The notes under the pieces were generated by a model that searched no databases, was not told where the DNA came from, and saw only the letters and a program-made list of their open reading frames with translations. Below, in pieces: positions 30,033-37,677 of a DNA stretch of 48,720 nucleotides (positions are counted from its first letter, which is position 1; the number at the start of each line of letters is the position of its first letter). Made by a program: the position numbers and the translations under genes. The stretch comes from Synechococcales cyanobacterium SupBloom_Metag_052 (GTDB taxonomy: Bacteria > Cyanobacteriota > Cyanobacteriia > PCC-6307 > Cyanobiaceae): contig JAEMQZ010000005.1 of assembly GCA_016463595.1 (NCBI GenBank), positions 1 through 48,720 of the forward strand. The letters run 5' to 3'.

Positions 30033-30524
30033 AGAACTCTGAACAAACGCCAGCAGGACCACCTAGGGAAAGGACCGGTTTGGTCGTCCCTGAGGTGAAG
30101 CTGGTTCGATCGATGCAGGCTGGAGAGGGCCACCGGGGTGGTCCATCTGAAGGCGCTAGCGACGCTCGAAGCAGCAGGCTGGGACTTACTCATCCGGGCT
30201 GCTTGGTCGGGTTGGAATGAACCAGCCCAGCAGCGTGAGAAGCAGTTTCCCGGCGATGGCACCAGCTCCGAAGAGCAGGTTCCATGGCACTGGCCGAGGG
30301 AGCTGCCCCCAAGGGCAACCCTGTGCAATGCGCTGGAGGCCCGGCTAGCGGACGGGCACAGGCAGTAGCACAAGCAAATAACTTACCTCATGACAGAACC
30401 TCTTTATCTCGGCCCGTTGACCAGGCTCGTATCCATGGCTGCCCTGGTCCAGCCCTGCAGGCAGCATTCCCCACATGCGGATAGCTGCTGTCAAAGTGGA
30501 TTGACCTGACCCGTCGACCTCCGC
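30033..30524. promoter_or_regulatory. Divergent intergenic region, likely leader of the ribosomal cluster and promoter of ndhN
   Basis: This 492-bp gap between rplC (minus) and ndhN (plus) has no supported gene. An AT-richer patch at about 30367-30410 stands out from the GC-rich surroundings and may hold promoters, but no convincing -35/-10 pair was found. If minus-strand transcription starts there, the rplC leader is over 300 nt. A hairpin at 30127-30144 (CCACC/GGTGG core) and a GGAC/GTCC pairing near 30070-30095 could be part of an autoregulatory leader. Confidence 0.4.
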
Positions 30525-30983
30525 ATGCCCTTGCTGCTCACCGGCCGTGGTTTTCGTCGGGATCTCGAGCGCTCCGGTGCCTTGGCCCTCTACGTCCCCT
30601 TAGAAGGGGGATCGGAAACCCGGCTGCTGCGGCGCCTGCGCGCCGCCGGCTACCGGGCCCAGATGACCTCGGCCCGGGGCCTGGGCGATTTAGAGGCCTT
30701 TCTCTATCAATCCCACGGCATCCGCCCTCCCCACCTGGGTCACCAGAACGTGGGCCGCAGCGCCGCCGTCGGCGAGGTGCAGCGGGTGATGCCCCAGTTG
30801 GGTGCCCTGCTGGAGAGCTCCCAACCGATGTTGCTTTGGTTGCTCGAGGGTCAGGTGCTCTCTGACGCTGAACGGGCCTCCCTGGTGGAACTCACCCAGC
30901 GGGATGGGCGCCTGAAGGTGGTCGTGGAGATGGGGGGTGCCCGGGCCCTGCGCTGGCAACCCCTCGCCCAGGTTGTCGCCTGA
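30525..30983 (+). CDS. ndhN: NAD(P)H-quinone oxidoreductase subunit N
   Basis: NdhN is a peripheral, oxygenic-phototroph-specific subunit of the NDH-1 complex, which takes electrons from ferredoxin to plastoquinone in cyclic flow and respiration at the thylakoid. The 152-residue product fits the family: [24 protein letters not shown] at the start, [23 protein letters not shown] in the middle, and the end [23 protein letters not shown]. It is followed after 5 bp by ldpA, so the two are probably co-transcribed. Confidence 0.96.
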   Translation: MPLLLTGRGFRRDLERSGALALYVPLEGGSETRLLRRLRAAGYRAQMTSARGLGDLEAFLYQSHGIRPPHLGHQNVGRSAAVGEVQRVMPQLGALLESSQPMLLWLLEGQVLSDAERASLVELTQRDGRLKVVVEMGGARALRWQPLAQVVA

Positions 30984-30988
30984 GCTGG

Positions 30989-32065
30989 GTGGCGCCGGAG
31001 CTGGCCCTGGCCCGGGGCCAATGGGTCAAGTTGATCTGCGGAGCCAGCAACCACGACCTGGCCGCGATCGAAGATCTGTGTGCGCTGTACAGCCTGGTAG
31101 GCGTTGATTGCATTGATGTGGCGGCCGATCCGGCGGCGGTTGCCGCCGCCCGGCGCGGCATCGCCTGGGCCGAGACCCAAAGCCAACGGCAGGGCCAGCT
31201 CGAGGAGCACCCCCAGGGCTTCCAACCCCCCTGGTTGATGGTCAGCCTTAGCGATGGCGATGACCCCCATTTCCGCAAGGCAAGCTTCGATCCCCGGCTC
31301 TGCCCGTCGGATTGCCCCAGGCCCTGCCAGCGGGTCTGTCCGGCCCTGGCGATCGGCGCCGTGGGCGGGGTGGAGCCTGATCGCTGCTACGGCTGTGGCC
31401 GGTGCCGGCCCGCCTGTCCCCTCGGACTGATTGAGGAGCGCCAGACCGTGTTTAGTGCCGAGGCGGTGCCAGCGCTTTTGGCCGAGTTGCGGCCCGACGC
31501 GGTTGAGATCCACACCCGCATTGGCCGGGCCAGGGCCTTTGGGCTCCGCCTGCAGCAGGTGCTGGCGAGTGGGGTGCCGTTGCGGCGATTGGCGGTCAGT
31601 TGTGGGCTGGAGCAGGACGGGCCCGGGCCCGCCAGTGCCCGGCAGCTGGCCGCCGAGCTCTGGCATCGCTTCGCTCTGCTACGTCAGGCGGGTCTGCGGC
31701 CCCTCTGGCAGCTGGATGGCCGGCCGATGAGTGGTGATGTGGGCGTGGGCACCGCCCGGGCAGCGGTGGCCCTTCTCCAGGCGGTCCGTCCCTGGGCGCC
31801 GCCGGGCCCCCTGCAATTGGCAGGCGGTACCAACGGGGCCAGCCTCACCCTTCTTCCTGTTCATTCCGGCGCCGCAGGGGTGGCCTTTGGCGGCAGGGCC
31901 CGCAGCCTGCTCCAGCCCCTCCTGATGGAGGCCGAAGCCCGGGGGGGACCCCTGCGCGAACAGGTCGACCTGCGCCGCCAGGCCCTAGGCCTGGCCCGCG
32001 GCTTGGTGGCCCCTTGGCGCCAGCGCCGCTGGTTAGAACAGGGACCGGACGCGCCCAGCCCCTGA
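30989..32065 (+). CDS. ldpA: LdpA-like iron-sulfur protein, light/redox input to the circadian clock
   Basis: LdpA (light-dependent period A) was described in Synechococcus elongatus as a two-cluster Fe-S protein that senses redox state and adjusts the Kai clock. The 358-residue product has eight Cys in two ferredoxin-like groups: C105, C109, C113, C117 and C133, C136, C139, C143 (CPSDCPRPCQRVC and CYGCGRCRPAC), enough for two 4Fe-4S clusters. The start is a GTG at 30989, 5 bp after ndhN. The assignment to LdpA rests on domain layout, length and the ndhN neighbour; clock function in this organism is inferred. Confidence 0.88.
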   Translation: MAPELALARGQWVKLICGASNHDLAAIEDLCALYSLVGVDCIDVAADPAAVAAARRGIAWAETQSQRQGQLEEHPQGFQPPWLMVSLSDGDDPHFRKASFDPRLCPSDCPRPCQRVCPALAIGAVGGVEPDRCYGCGRCRPACPLGLIEERQTVFSAEAVPALLAELRPDAVEIHTRIGRARAFGLRLQQVLASGVPLRRLAVSCGLEQDGPGPASARQLAAELWHRFALLRQAGLRPLWQLDGRPMSGDVGVGTARAAVALLQAVRPWAPPGPLQLAGGTNGASLTLLPVHSGAAGVAFGGRARSLLQPLLMEAEARGGPLREQVDLRRQALGLARGLVAPWRQRRWLEQGPDAPSP

Positions 32066-32232
32066 TGGCCCTCCCATCGGCCCATGGGCCCCAGCCTGAT
32101 CAGCCCTTAGGCCCCGCGTGCGCCCAGTCCCTTGGGGCCGGTTGGGTTGGCCCCCCGGCTAGGCACCCAACTGCAGGGTTTCCTGGAGAGCGCCCTGGGA
32201 ATCTCCAGGGCGATGGGACCAACCTGCAGCGG

Positions 32233-34014
32233 ATGGCTGATGACCTCGATCGCCTGCTGGAGCTCCTACCTGAGCCCGTGCGCCTGGCCCTGGCAGCGCC
32301 CGAGGCCCGCGATCAATTATTGGAAGTGGTGCTGGATCTGGGCCGGATCCCGGAGGCCCGCTATCCCGGCCGGGCCCTGGCCCTGGGTTCGGCGGTGATC
32401 GAGCGCCGGGATCTGGGGGCGGTGGTTGAGCAGCTGGGCCCCTTCGGCGGCGATAACCGGGCCGGGATCGAGCGCACCCTGCATCGCATCAGCGCCATCC
32501 GCAATCGCACCGGCGAGATCGTGGGCCTGACCTGCCGGGTGGGCCGGGCCGTCTACGGCACGGTGGCGATGGTGCTGGACCTGCTCGATACGGGCCAGTC
32601 GTTGCTGCTGATGGGGCGGCCCGGGGTGGGCAAAACCACGGCCCTGCGGGAGATCGCCCGGGTGTTGGCCGATGACCTGCTGCGCCGCGTGGTCGTGATC
32701 GACACCAGCAACGAGATCGCCGGCGACGGCGATATCCCCCACCCCGCCATTGGCCGGGCCCGGCGCATGCAGGTGGCCCGGCCGGAGCTGCAACACCAGG
32801 TGATGATCGAGGCGGTGGAAAACCACATGCCCGAAGTCATCGTCATCGATGAGATCGGCACCGAGTTGGAGGCCCAGGCGGCCCGCACGATCGCCGAGCG
32901 GGGCGTGATGCTGGTGGCCACGGCCCATGGCAACGCCCTCGGCAACCTGCTCAAGAACCCCACCCTCAGCGACCTGGTCGGCGGCATTGAGTCGGTGACC
33001 CTGGGCGATGAGGAGGCGCGGCGCCGGCGCAGCCAAAAGACCGTGCAGGAACGGGCGGCCGAACCCACTTTCCCCCTGGCCGTGGAAATGCATAGCCGCA
33101 GCCTCTGGTTGGTGCACCTTGATGTGGCGGCCACCGTTGATTTGCTGCTGCGGGGCCAGGCCGCCATGCCCCAGTTGCGCCAGCTGGGAGCGGACGGCCA
33201 GGTGTTGGTGCAGGAGCCAGCCCCGCCACCGCGCCCGCCGGCCAGCCGGGCCCCCTCCTTCCCCAGCCCGTTCGCTGCCCAAGGGCCGGCCCGACCGCGC
33301 CTGGTACCCCTGGCGCCGGTTCCCTTGCCCGATCCCCGCCGCCGCCCCGGGCCAGGGGGGAATGGGGCCGTCAGTCCGGCCAGGACCCATCCCATCGAGG
33401 CCTTGGAAACTGGGGTTCGGGAGCCATCCCCGCCGTCTGAGCTGGATCCCCCCGGGCCGCTGCGGCTCTATGGGGTGGGGGTGAGCGCCCATCTCTGGCA
33501 GCAGGCGGTGCGGAGCCGGGATCTGGCCGTGCAGCGGGTCGAGTCGCTTGAGCAGGCGGAGGCGGTGTTGGCGGTGCGCCAGCAGTTGGGCCTCGATCCC
33601 CAGGTGCGCCGATCGGCCCATCGCCAGGGCCTTCCAATTCTGGTGATCAAGGCCGACACCTTGCCCCAGATCCAGCGGGGCCTGGAGCGGCTGCTAACCC
33701 GTCGCGGCGGCCCAGACCAGCCCAGGGGTATTCAGGCCAGCCCCGGGAGCCCTGGCCCGCTCTCCAGTTCGCCTGGCTCCCCCAGCGGCTTCCCCAGTCG
33801 CCCAGACGACAGCCCGGACGACAGCCTCGAGGCCCTGGAGGAGTGCCGTCTGGCCGTGGAGCAGGTGGTACTGGCCCAGGGGCGGCCGATCGAGCTCCTG
33901 CCCCGCAGGGAGCCCATCCGGGCCCTTCAGGCCGAGCTGGTGGCCCGTTATCGGCTGGCGTCGGCCGTGTTCGGCCGGGGCGATCAGCAGCGCCTGCGGG
34001 TGTTCCCGCCCTGA
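32233..34014 (+). CDS. Ycf45-like AAA ATPase with C-terminal R3H domain
   Basis: A 593-residue protein of the SpoIIIAA/Ycf45 group found in cyanobacteria and algal plastids. The ATPase has Walker A GRPGVGKTTA (about 128-137) and Walker B EVIVIDEIG (201-209), with an Arg-rich DEEARRRRSQKTVQERA after it. Residues about 330-410 are a Pro-rich, low-complexity linker. The C terminus (LLPRREPIRALQAELVARYRL) fits an R3H single-strand nucleic-acid-binding domain. The ATG at 32233 (MADDLDRLLELLPEPV) is chosen because sequence before it is Pro/Gly-rich and unconserved. Its cellular role is not known. It follows ldpA on the same strand. Confidence 0.87.
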   Translation: MADDLDRLLELLPEPVRLALAAPEARDQLLEVVLDLGRIPEARYPGRALALGSAVIERRDLGAVVEQLGPFGGDNRAGIERTLHRISAIRNRTGEIVGLTCRVGRAVYGTVAMVLDLLDTGQSLLLMGRPGVGKTTALREIARVLADDLLRRVVVIDTSNEIAGDGDIPHPAIGRARRMQVARPELQHQVMIEAVENHMPEVIVIDEIGTELEAQAARTIAERGVMLVATAHGNALGNLLKNPTLSDLVGGIESVTLGDEEARRRRSQKTVQERAAEPTFPLAVEMHSRSLWLVHLDVAATVDLLLRGQAAMPQLRQLGADGQVLVQEPAPPPRPPASRAPSFPSPFAAQGPARPRLVPLAPVPLPDPRRRPGPGGNGAVSPARTHPIEALETGVREPSPPSELDPPGPLRLYGVGVSAHLWQQAVRSRDLAVQRVESLEQAEAVLAVRQQLGLDPQVRRSAHRQGLPILVIKADTLPQIQRGLERLLTRRGGPDQPRGIQASPGSPGPLSSSPGSPSGFPSRPDDSPDDSLEALEECRLAVEQVVLAQGRPIELLPRREPIRALQAELVARYRLASAVFGRGDQQRLRVFPP

Positions 34015-34087
34015 GGGGCCGGCCGGGGATGGCTGCTGGGCTTTTCAGCTTTTGGCGGGTGCCTGGGCCGAGATGGGGGCTCGGACA

Positions 34088-34119
34088 TTGACGAAGGTCG
34101 GCCCGCTGTGGGTAACTAT
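34088..34119 (+). promoter_or_regulatory. Possible promoter for tRNA-Gln
   Basis: TTGACG at 34088-34093 and TAACTAT at 34113-34119 resemble -35 and -10 boxes, 75 nt before the tRNA. The 19-nt spacing is wider than ideal, so this is tentative. Confidence 0.3.
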
Positions 34120-34193
34120 CAAGGTGTTCAAGTGAGATTCAGCGCTTCACGGTTCCTGCCGCTGATCGTGCTGTTTCGACCCACTGAACCTGT

Positions 34194-34265
34194 TGGGTCG
34201 TCGCCAAGTGGTAAGGCAGCGGGTTTTGGTCCCGCCATTCCTAGGTTCGAATCCTAGCGACCCAG
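34194..34265 (+). tRNA. tRNA-Gln(UUG)
   Basis: A 72-nt tRNA: acceptor TGGGTCG pairs with CGACCCA, D-arm GCCAAGTGGTAAGGC, anticodon arm GCGGG-TTTTGGT-CCCGC giving UUG, and T-arm CCTAGGTTCGAATCCTAGG-like. The discriminator is G and CCA is not encoded. A HAD-family gene begins only about 21 nt downstream. Confidence 0.98.
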
Positions 34266-34286
34266 TTTTAACTGCCTTAAAAGCCC

Positions 34287-35042
34287 CTGACCACAGCTCC
34301 CCTGCTGGTTTTTGACTTTGATGGGGTGCTGGTCGATGGCATGGCCGAATACTGGTGGAGCGCTCGCCGCGCCGCCCTGGCCCTCCAGCCTCAGGTGCCG
34401 TTGCCGGCCATGGCCCCGCCTGGTTTTGGCCTGTTGCGACCCCTGATCCACAAGGGCTGGGAGATGGTGTTGGTCGCCCTCGAGCTCTCCCGCCCAGACC
34501 TGGACCTGCAGGCCTATCTGGCCCACTACCGGGTCCAGCTCCAGGCGGCCCTGGAGCGTTGGCAGCTGGAGCCTGAGTCGCTCCAGCGGGCCCTCGAAGC
34601 CGGTCGCCACCAGGCCCTGGACCACGATCGGGCCGCCTGGCTCGCGCTCCACCAGCCCTATCCGGGAGTCGCCAAGAGGTTGGCCCAGCTCGCCGCTGAA
34701 GGCTCCGACTGGATCGTGCTCACCACCAAGGGTCGGGCCTTCGCCTGCGAGCTGCTAACGGCCCATGGCCTGGAGCCCCGGGCCGTGTACGGCCACGAGC
34801 AGGGCAGCAAGCCCGAGGTCTTGCTGCGCCTGGTCCAGGAGCGACCAGACGTGCCGCTCTGGTTTGTCGAAGACCGGCGCGCCACCCTCGAGCAGGTGCG
34901 CGCCACCTTGGGCCTCGAATCGGTGCGCTGCCTGCTGGTGTCCTGGGGCTACCTGGGTCCTGAGGATCGCCAGGGCTTGCCCCGCGGGATCGCGCTGTTG
35001 GAGCCGGATCGCTTTGCGGCCCCCTTGGCGAGCTGGCCCTGA
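34287..35042 (+). CDS. HAD-superfamily hydrolase with apparent CTG start
   Basis: A phosphatase-like HAD protein. Motif I is [12 protein letters not shown] (nucleophile Asp10, Asp12), motif II the Thr of VLTTKGR, motif III the Lys of GSKPEVLL, and motif [10 protein letters not shown]. The frame opens after a TAA at 34278-34280, and there is no ATG, GTG or TTG before motif I. The first GTG (34326) would delete the catalytic aspartates. A CTG at 34287 ([13 protein letters not shown]), 34302 or 34305 is the likely start; coordinates use 34287. About 251 residues. Substrate unknown. Directly downstream of tRNA-Gln. Confidence 0.82.
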   Translation: MTTAPLLVFDFDGVLVDGMAEYWWSARRAALALQPQVPLPAMAPPGFGLLRPLIHKGWEMVLVALELSRPDLDLQAYLAHYRVQLQAALERWQLEPESLQRALEAGRHQALDHDRAAWLALHQPYPGVAKRLAQLAAEGSDWIVLTTKGRAFACELLTAHGLEPRAVYGHEQGSKPEVLLRLVQERPDVPLWFVEDRRATLEQVRATLGLESVRCLLVSWGYLGPEDRQGLPRGIALLEPDRFAAPLASWP

Positions 35043-35050
35043 TTCGCTAG

Positions 35051-35064
35051 GGTACGCCTGTACT
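35051..35064 (+). promoter_or_regulatory. LexA (SOS) box upstream of recA
   Basis: GGTACGCCTGTACT agrees at every position with the published cyanobacterial LexA consensus RGTACNNNDGTWCB. It begins 9 bp after the stop of the HAD gene and ends 259 bp before the recA start. The overlapping TACTAG could be a -10 box. The remaining bases up to recA hold no supported gene and would form a long leader. Confidence 0.75.
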
Positions 35065-35323
35065 AGATGCGTCCCCTCGGGGCTGCCCTCTCCCGTTCGG
35101 CCCCCCGGCTTCGGTGGCCCGATCCCAATCCCCAGTCCGTTCCCCTGGGACACCTGGGCCTTCCGGTGGCATTGGCTTCTGTGGGGTCGCTCCGGTGACC
35201 ATGCCAGGTGAACTCACCGGGGCAACTCACCCTGGGAGATCTGGGGTCGGCCTCGATTTCGGCTTCGGCCTTGCCGTTGCCCCGCTCCAGCCCTGCGGCC
35301 CATTCCATCGCTGATTCGCAGAC

Positions 35324-36523
35324 ATGCCTGCTGACGACAAATCTTCAGAGTCCAAAGCCACCTCCGGCCGGGGCACGGATTCCCGGGGCCTCGAAACACG
35401 CCTGGGCGAGACTCGGGGTTCGGATGCCCGCGCCGCTGGCGAACGGGACAAGGCCCTCGGCCTGGTGCTGAACCAGATCGAGCGCAACTTCGGCAAGGGC
35501 TCGATCATGCGGTTGGGGGATGCCTCCCGCATGCGGGTTGAAACGACCCCCACTGGGGCCCTCACCCTGGATTTGGCCCTGGGCGGCGGCTATCCCAAGG
35601 GACGGGTGGTGGAGGTTTACGGCCCGGAAAGTTCCGGCAAGACCACCCTTACCCTCCATGCCATTGCTGAGGTGCAGCGGCGTGGTGGTGTGGCGGCCTT
35701 CGTGGATGCGGAGCATGCCCTCGATCCCGTCTATGCGGCGGCCCTGGGGGTAGACATCGAAAACCTGCTGGTGTCCCAGCCCGACACCGGCGAGATGGCC
35801 CTGGAAATCGTCGACCAGCTGGTGCGCTCCGCCGCGGTCGACATTGTGGTGGTGGACTCGGTGGCGGCCCTGACGCCCCGGGCTGAGATCGAGGGGGAGA
35901 TGGGCGATCTGGCGGTGGGGGCCCAGGCCCGGCTGATGAGCCAGGCCATGCGCAAGATCACCGGCAATATCGGCAAATCCGGTTGCACCGTGATCTTCCT
36001 CAACCAGCTACGCCAGAAGATCGGCGTTACCTACGGCAACCCGGAAACCACCACCGGTGGCAATGCCCTGAAGTTTTACGCCTCGGTGCGCCTCGACATC
36101 CGTCGCATTCAGACCCTCAAGCGGGGTACGGAGGAATACGGCATCCGCGCCAAGGTGAAGGTGGCCAAAAACAAAGTGGCGCCTCCCTTCCGCATCGCCG
36201 AATTCGACATCCTGTTTGGCCGCGGCATTAGCACGATTGGCTGCCTGCTCGACCTGGCCGAAGAAACCGGTGTGGTGGTGCGTAAGGGCGCTTGGTATAG
36301 CTACGAGGGCGACAACATTGGCCAGGGTCGCGACAACACGATCATCTGGTTGGAGCAAAACCCGGCGCCGAAGGATGCGATCGAAGTGCTGGTGCGCCAG
36401 AAGCTCACCGAAGGGGCCGATGTCACCGCCAACTCGATGAAGCCCCTGGCTGCGGCGGCAGCGGCCAAGTTGGCCGCTGCCGCCGCAGCGGTGGAGGAGG
36501 CGACCAATTTTCCGGTTGACTGA
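35324..36523 (+). CDS. recA: Recombinase A
   Basis: RecA forms filaments on single-stranded DNA, pairs homologous strands and triggers LexA self-cleavage. The 399-residue product has Walker A GPESSGKT at residues 100-107, [12 protein letters not shown]-type Walker B ([22 protein letters not shown]) and the [21 protein letters not shown]2 region. About 35 extra N-terminal residues rich in Ser, Arg and Gly precede the core, and the C terminus is Ala-rich ([14 protein letters not shown]) rather than strongly acidic as in E. coli. A consensus LexA box lies upstream and a bidirectional terminator downstream. Confidence 0.99.
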   Translation: MPADDKSSESKATSGRGTDSRGLETRLGETRGSDARAAGERDKALGLVLNQIERNFGKGSIMRLGDASRMRVETTPTGALTLDLALGGGYPKGRVVEVYGPESSGKTTLTLHAIAEVQRRGGVAAFVDAEHALDPVYAAALGVDIENLLVSQPDTGEMALEIVDQLVRSAAVDIVVVDSVAALTPRAEIEGEMGDLAVGAQARLMSQAMRKITGNIGKSGCTVIFLNQLRQKIGVTYGNPETTTGGNALKFYASVRLDIRRIQTLKRGTEEYGIRAKVKVAKNKVAPPFRIAEFDILFGRGISTIGCLLDLAEETGVVVRKGAWYSYEGDNIGQGRDNTIIWLEQNPAPKDAIEVLVRQKLTEGADVTANSMKPLAAAAAAKLAAAAAAVEEATNFPVD

Positions 36524-36673
36524 CCGGCCAGTTGGCTGTCTTTGGGCCGGCAAGTGTGCTGGGGTGGGGGCCCCGACCCGCTTTCTCGCTAGGTGGGTTG
36601 GGGCTCGAAGGTCCAGGCGGCCCAGCCCAGGTCTTCTGGGCTTGGCCCAGGCAATGTCCAAGGGCTGAAAACC

Positions 36674-36710
36674 AAAAAGCCACCCAGGGCTTGGCCTTGG
36701 GTGGCTTTTT
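36674..36710. terminator. Bidirectional terminator between recA and the DUF1815 gene
   Basis: AAAAA, GCCACCCAGGGC, loop TTG, GCCTTGGGTGGC, TTTTT: a 12-bp stem with one wobble pair, with T runs on both strands. It serves recA (plus) and the convergent gene ending at 36763 (minus). Confidence 0.92.
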
Positions 36711-36762
36711 CGTGGGTTTAGGTCCGTTGAGCGGAGGCTGACCCGGCAAAGGATTCGGAGGC

Positions 36763-37128
36763 TCAGGCGGCGATTTCCTGGGGGCCCAGGGGTTCGGCTG
36801 TTGGTACGGCGACCAGGTTGCCCACGCTTTGGACGACCCCTGCCACCCGGTCGAGCTCTTCGATTGCCGCCGCGCCTTCCAGCTTGATCAGCTCGTGGCC
36901 GTTGCGGGACTCCACCCAGCTGATGCCATCGTCGGAGACCAGGAAGCGCACCATGTGGCCTTCGCCCAGGTCGGCCACGAAGGAGGCCCCTTGGCCGTCG
37001 CGACCATCGCCGCAGACGTAGCAGGTGGCCGCATGCCCCTGACGCTGTAAACGGTCGGCTAGGGCGCGCAGGCTGAGGACCAGATCTTCGACCAGGGCTC
37101 GGTAGTGCTCGGCGAGACGGGGGAACAT
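36763..37128 (-). CDS. DUF1815 family protein
   Basis: A cyanobacteria-specific small protein of unknown function. The 121-residue product starts MFPRLAEHYRALVEDLVLSLRALADRLQRQG, then has CYVCGDGRDGQGASFVADLGEGHMVRFLVSDDGISWVE, the recognisable core; Cys36 and Cys39 form a CxxC pair. The last 20 residues form a Pro-rich tail beyond the usual domain. It is monocistronic by appearance, with a shared terminator downstream. Just upstream, AATCC-TAA-GGATT (37155-37167) is a small inverted repeat that may be part of its promoter. Confidence 0.82.
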   Translation of the reverse strand: MFPRLAEHYRALVEDLVLSLRALADRLQRQGHAATCYVCGDGRDGQGASFVADLGEGHMVRFLVSDDGISWVESRNGHELIKLEGAAAIEELDRVAGVVQSVGNLVAVPTAEPLGPQEIAA

Positions 37129-37289
37129 GGAGCCTGGGGCACAAAATCTGAAGGAATCCTAAGGATTACTTCCTGGGGATGCTGCAAGGCGTGCTGGATT
37201 CCCCACAGGAGTGCCGACACTGCTTGCCCCGTCTGGGTTTAGATGCGGCGACAGCGCCTCAACAGCCCCTGAAGGGCCCTGGTAAGCGG

Positions 37290-37526
37290 TCAACCGTCCG
37301 CCAGGGCCCACCAGCCGGCGGCCGGGCCGATGAAGCGCACGGTCACCCAGAAGACGGCCAGGGCGCCGATGCCAATCCAGGCGCTGCGGGTCGTGATCGA
37401 TACGAAACGCTCGCCCTGGTTTCGGGTCAGCGGCAACCAGGGCAGGATCCGCGGCGAGTTGTCCTTGGTGGGCCTGGGGCCGCGGGGGGCTAGGCCCTGG
37501 TCGCTGCGTCGTTTGGCTTCGCCCAT
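37290..37526 (-). CDS. DUF2839 family small membrane protein
   Basis: A 78-residue cyanobacterial protein. The ATG at 37526 gives the family start MGEAKRRS; the upstream open frame is not conserved. The middle NSPRILPWLPLTRNQGERFV is typical, and residues about 50-72 (SAWIGIGALAVFWVTVRFIGPAAGWW) form one membrane helix. Function unknown. It is downstream of, and co-directional with, the DinG-like gene, 134 bp away. The 161 bp between it and the DUF1815 gene hold nothing recognised. Confidence 0.85.
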   Translation of the reverse strand: MGEAKRRSDQGLAPRGPRPTKDNSPRILPWLPLTRNQGERFVSITTRSAWIGIGALAVFWVTVRFIGPAAGWWALADG

Positions 37527-37639
37527 GCCCTGGTCATCGATCGTTTTGGCCAGGCTAATTCGGGCACCCTGGCCAGGGTCCCTTTGGTTTGTGGGCGCTT
37601 GGGGATCCCGCCAGGCCAGCCAAGCCCCCACCAGGGGGT

Positions 37640-37677
37640 GATTACCGGGGCAGGAGCCGATTACCGGGGCAGGAGCC
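37640..37677. repeat. 19-bp perfect tandem duplication across a stop codon
   Basis: GATTACCGGGGCAGGAGCC occurs twice head to tail (37640-37658 and 37659-37677). On the minus strand the unit codes the last residues and the TAA of the DinG-like gene, so the second copy lies just past the stop. Confidence 0.95.

Noticed and set aside
32317-33621. A 434-codon minus-strand frame opposite the Ycf45-like gene.
   Set aside because: The plus strand has a complete AAA-R3H protein; the antisense product is His/Gln/Gly-rich without motifs.
37155-37167. Small inverted repeat upstream of the DUF1815 gene considered as an NtcA site.
   Set aside because: GTA is present on the minus strand but the matching TAC at 8-nt spacing is not; too short to claim an operator.
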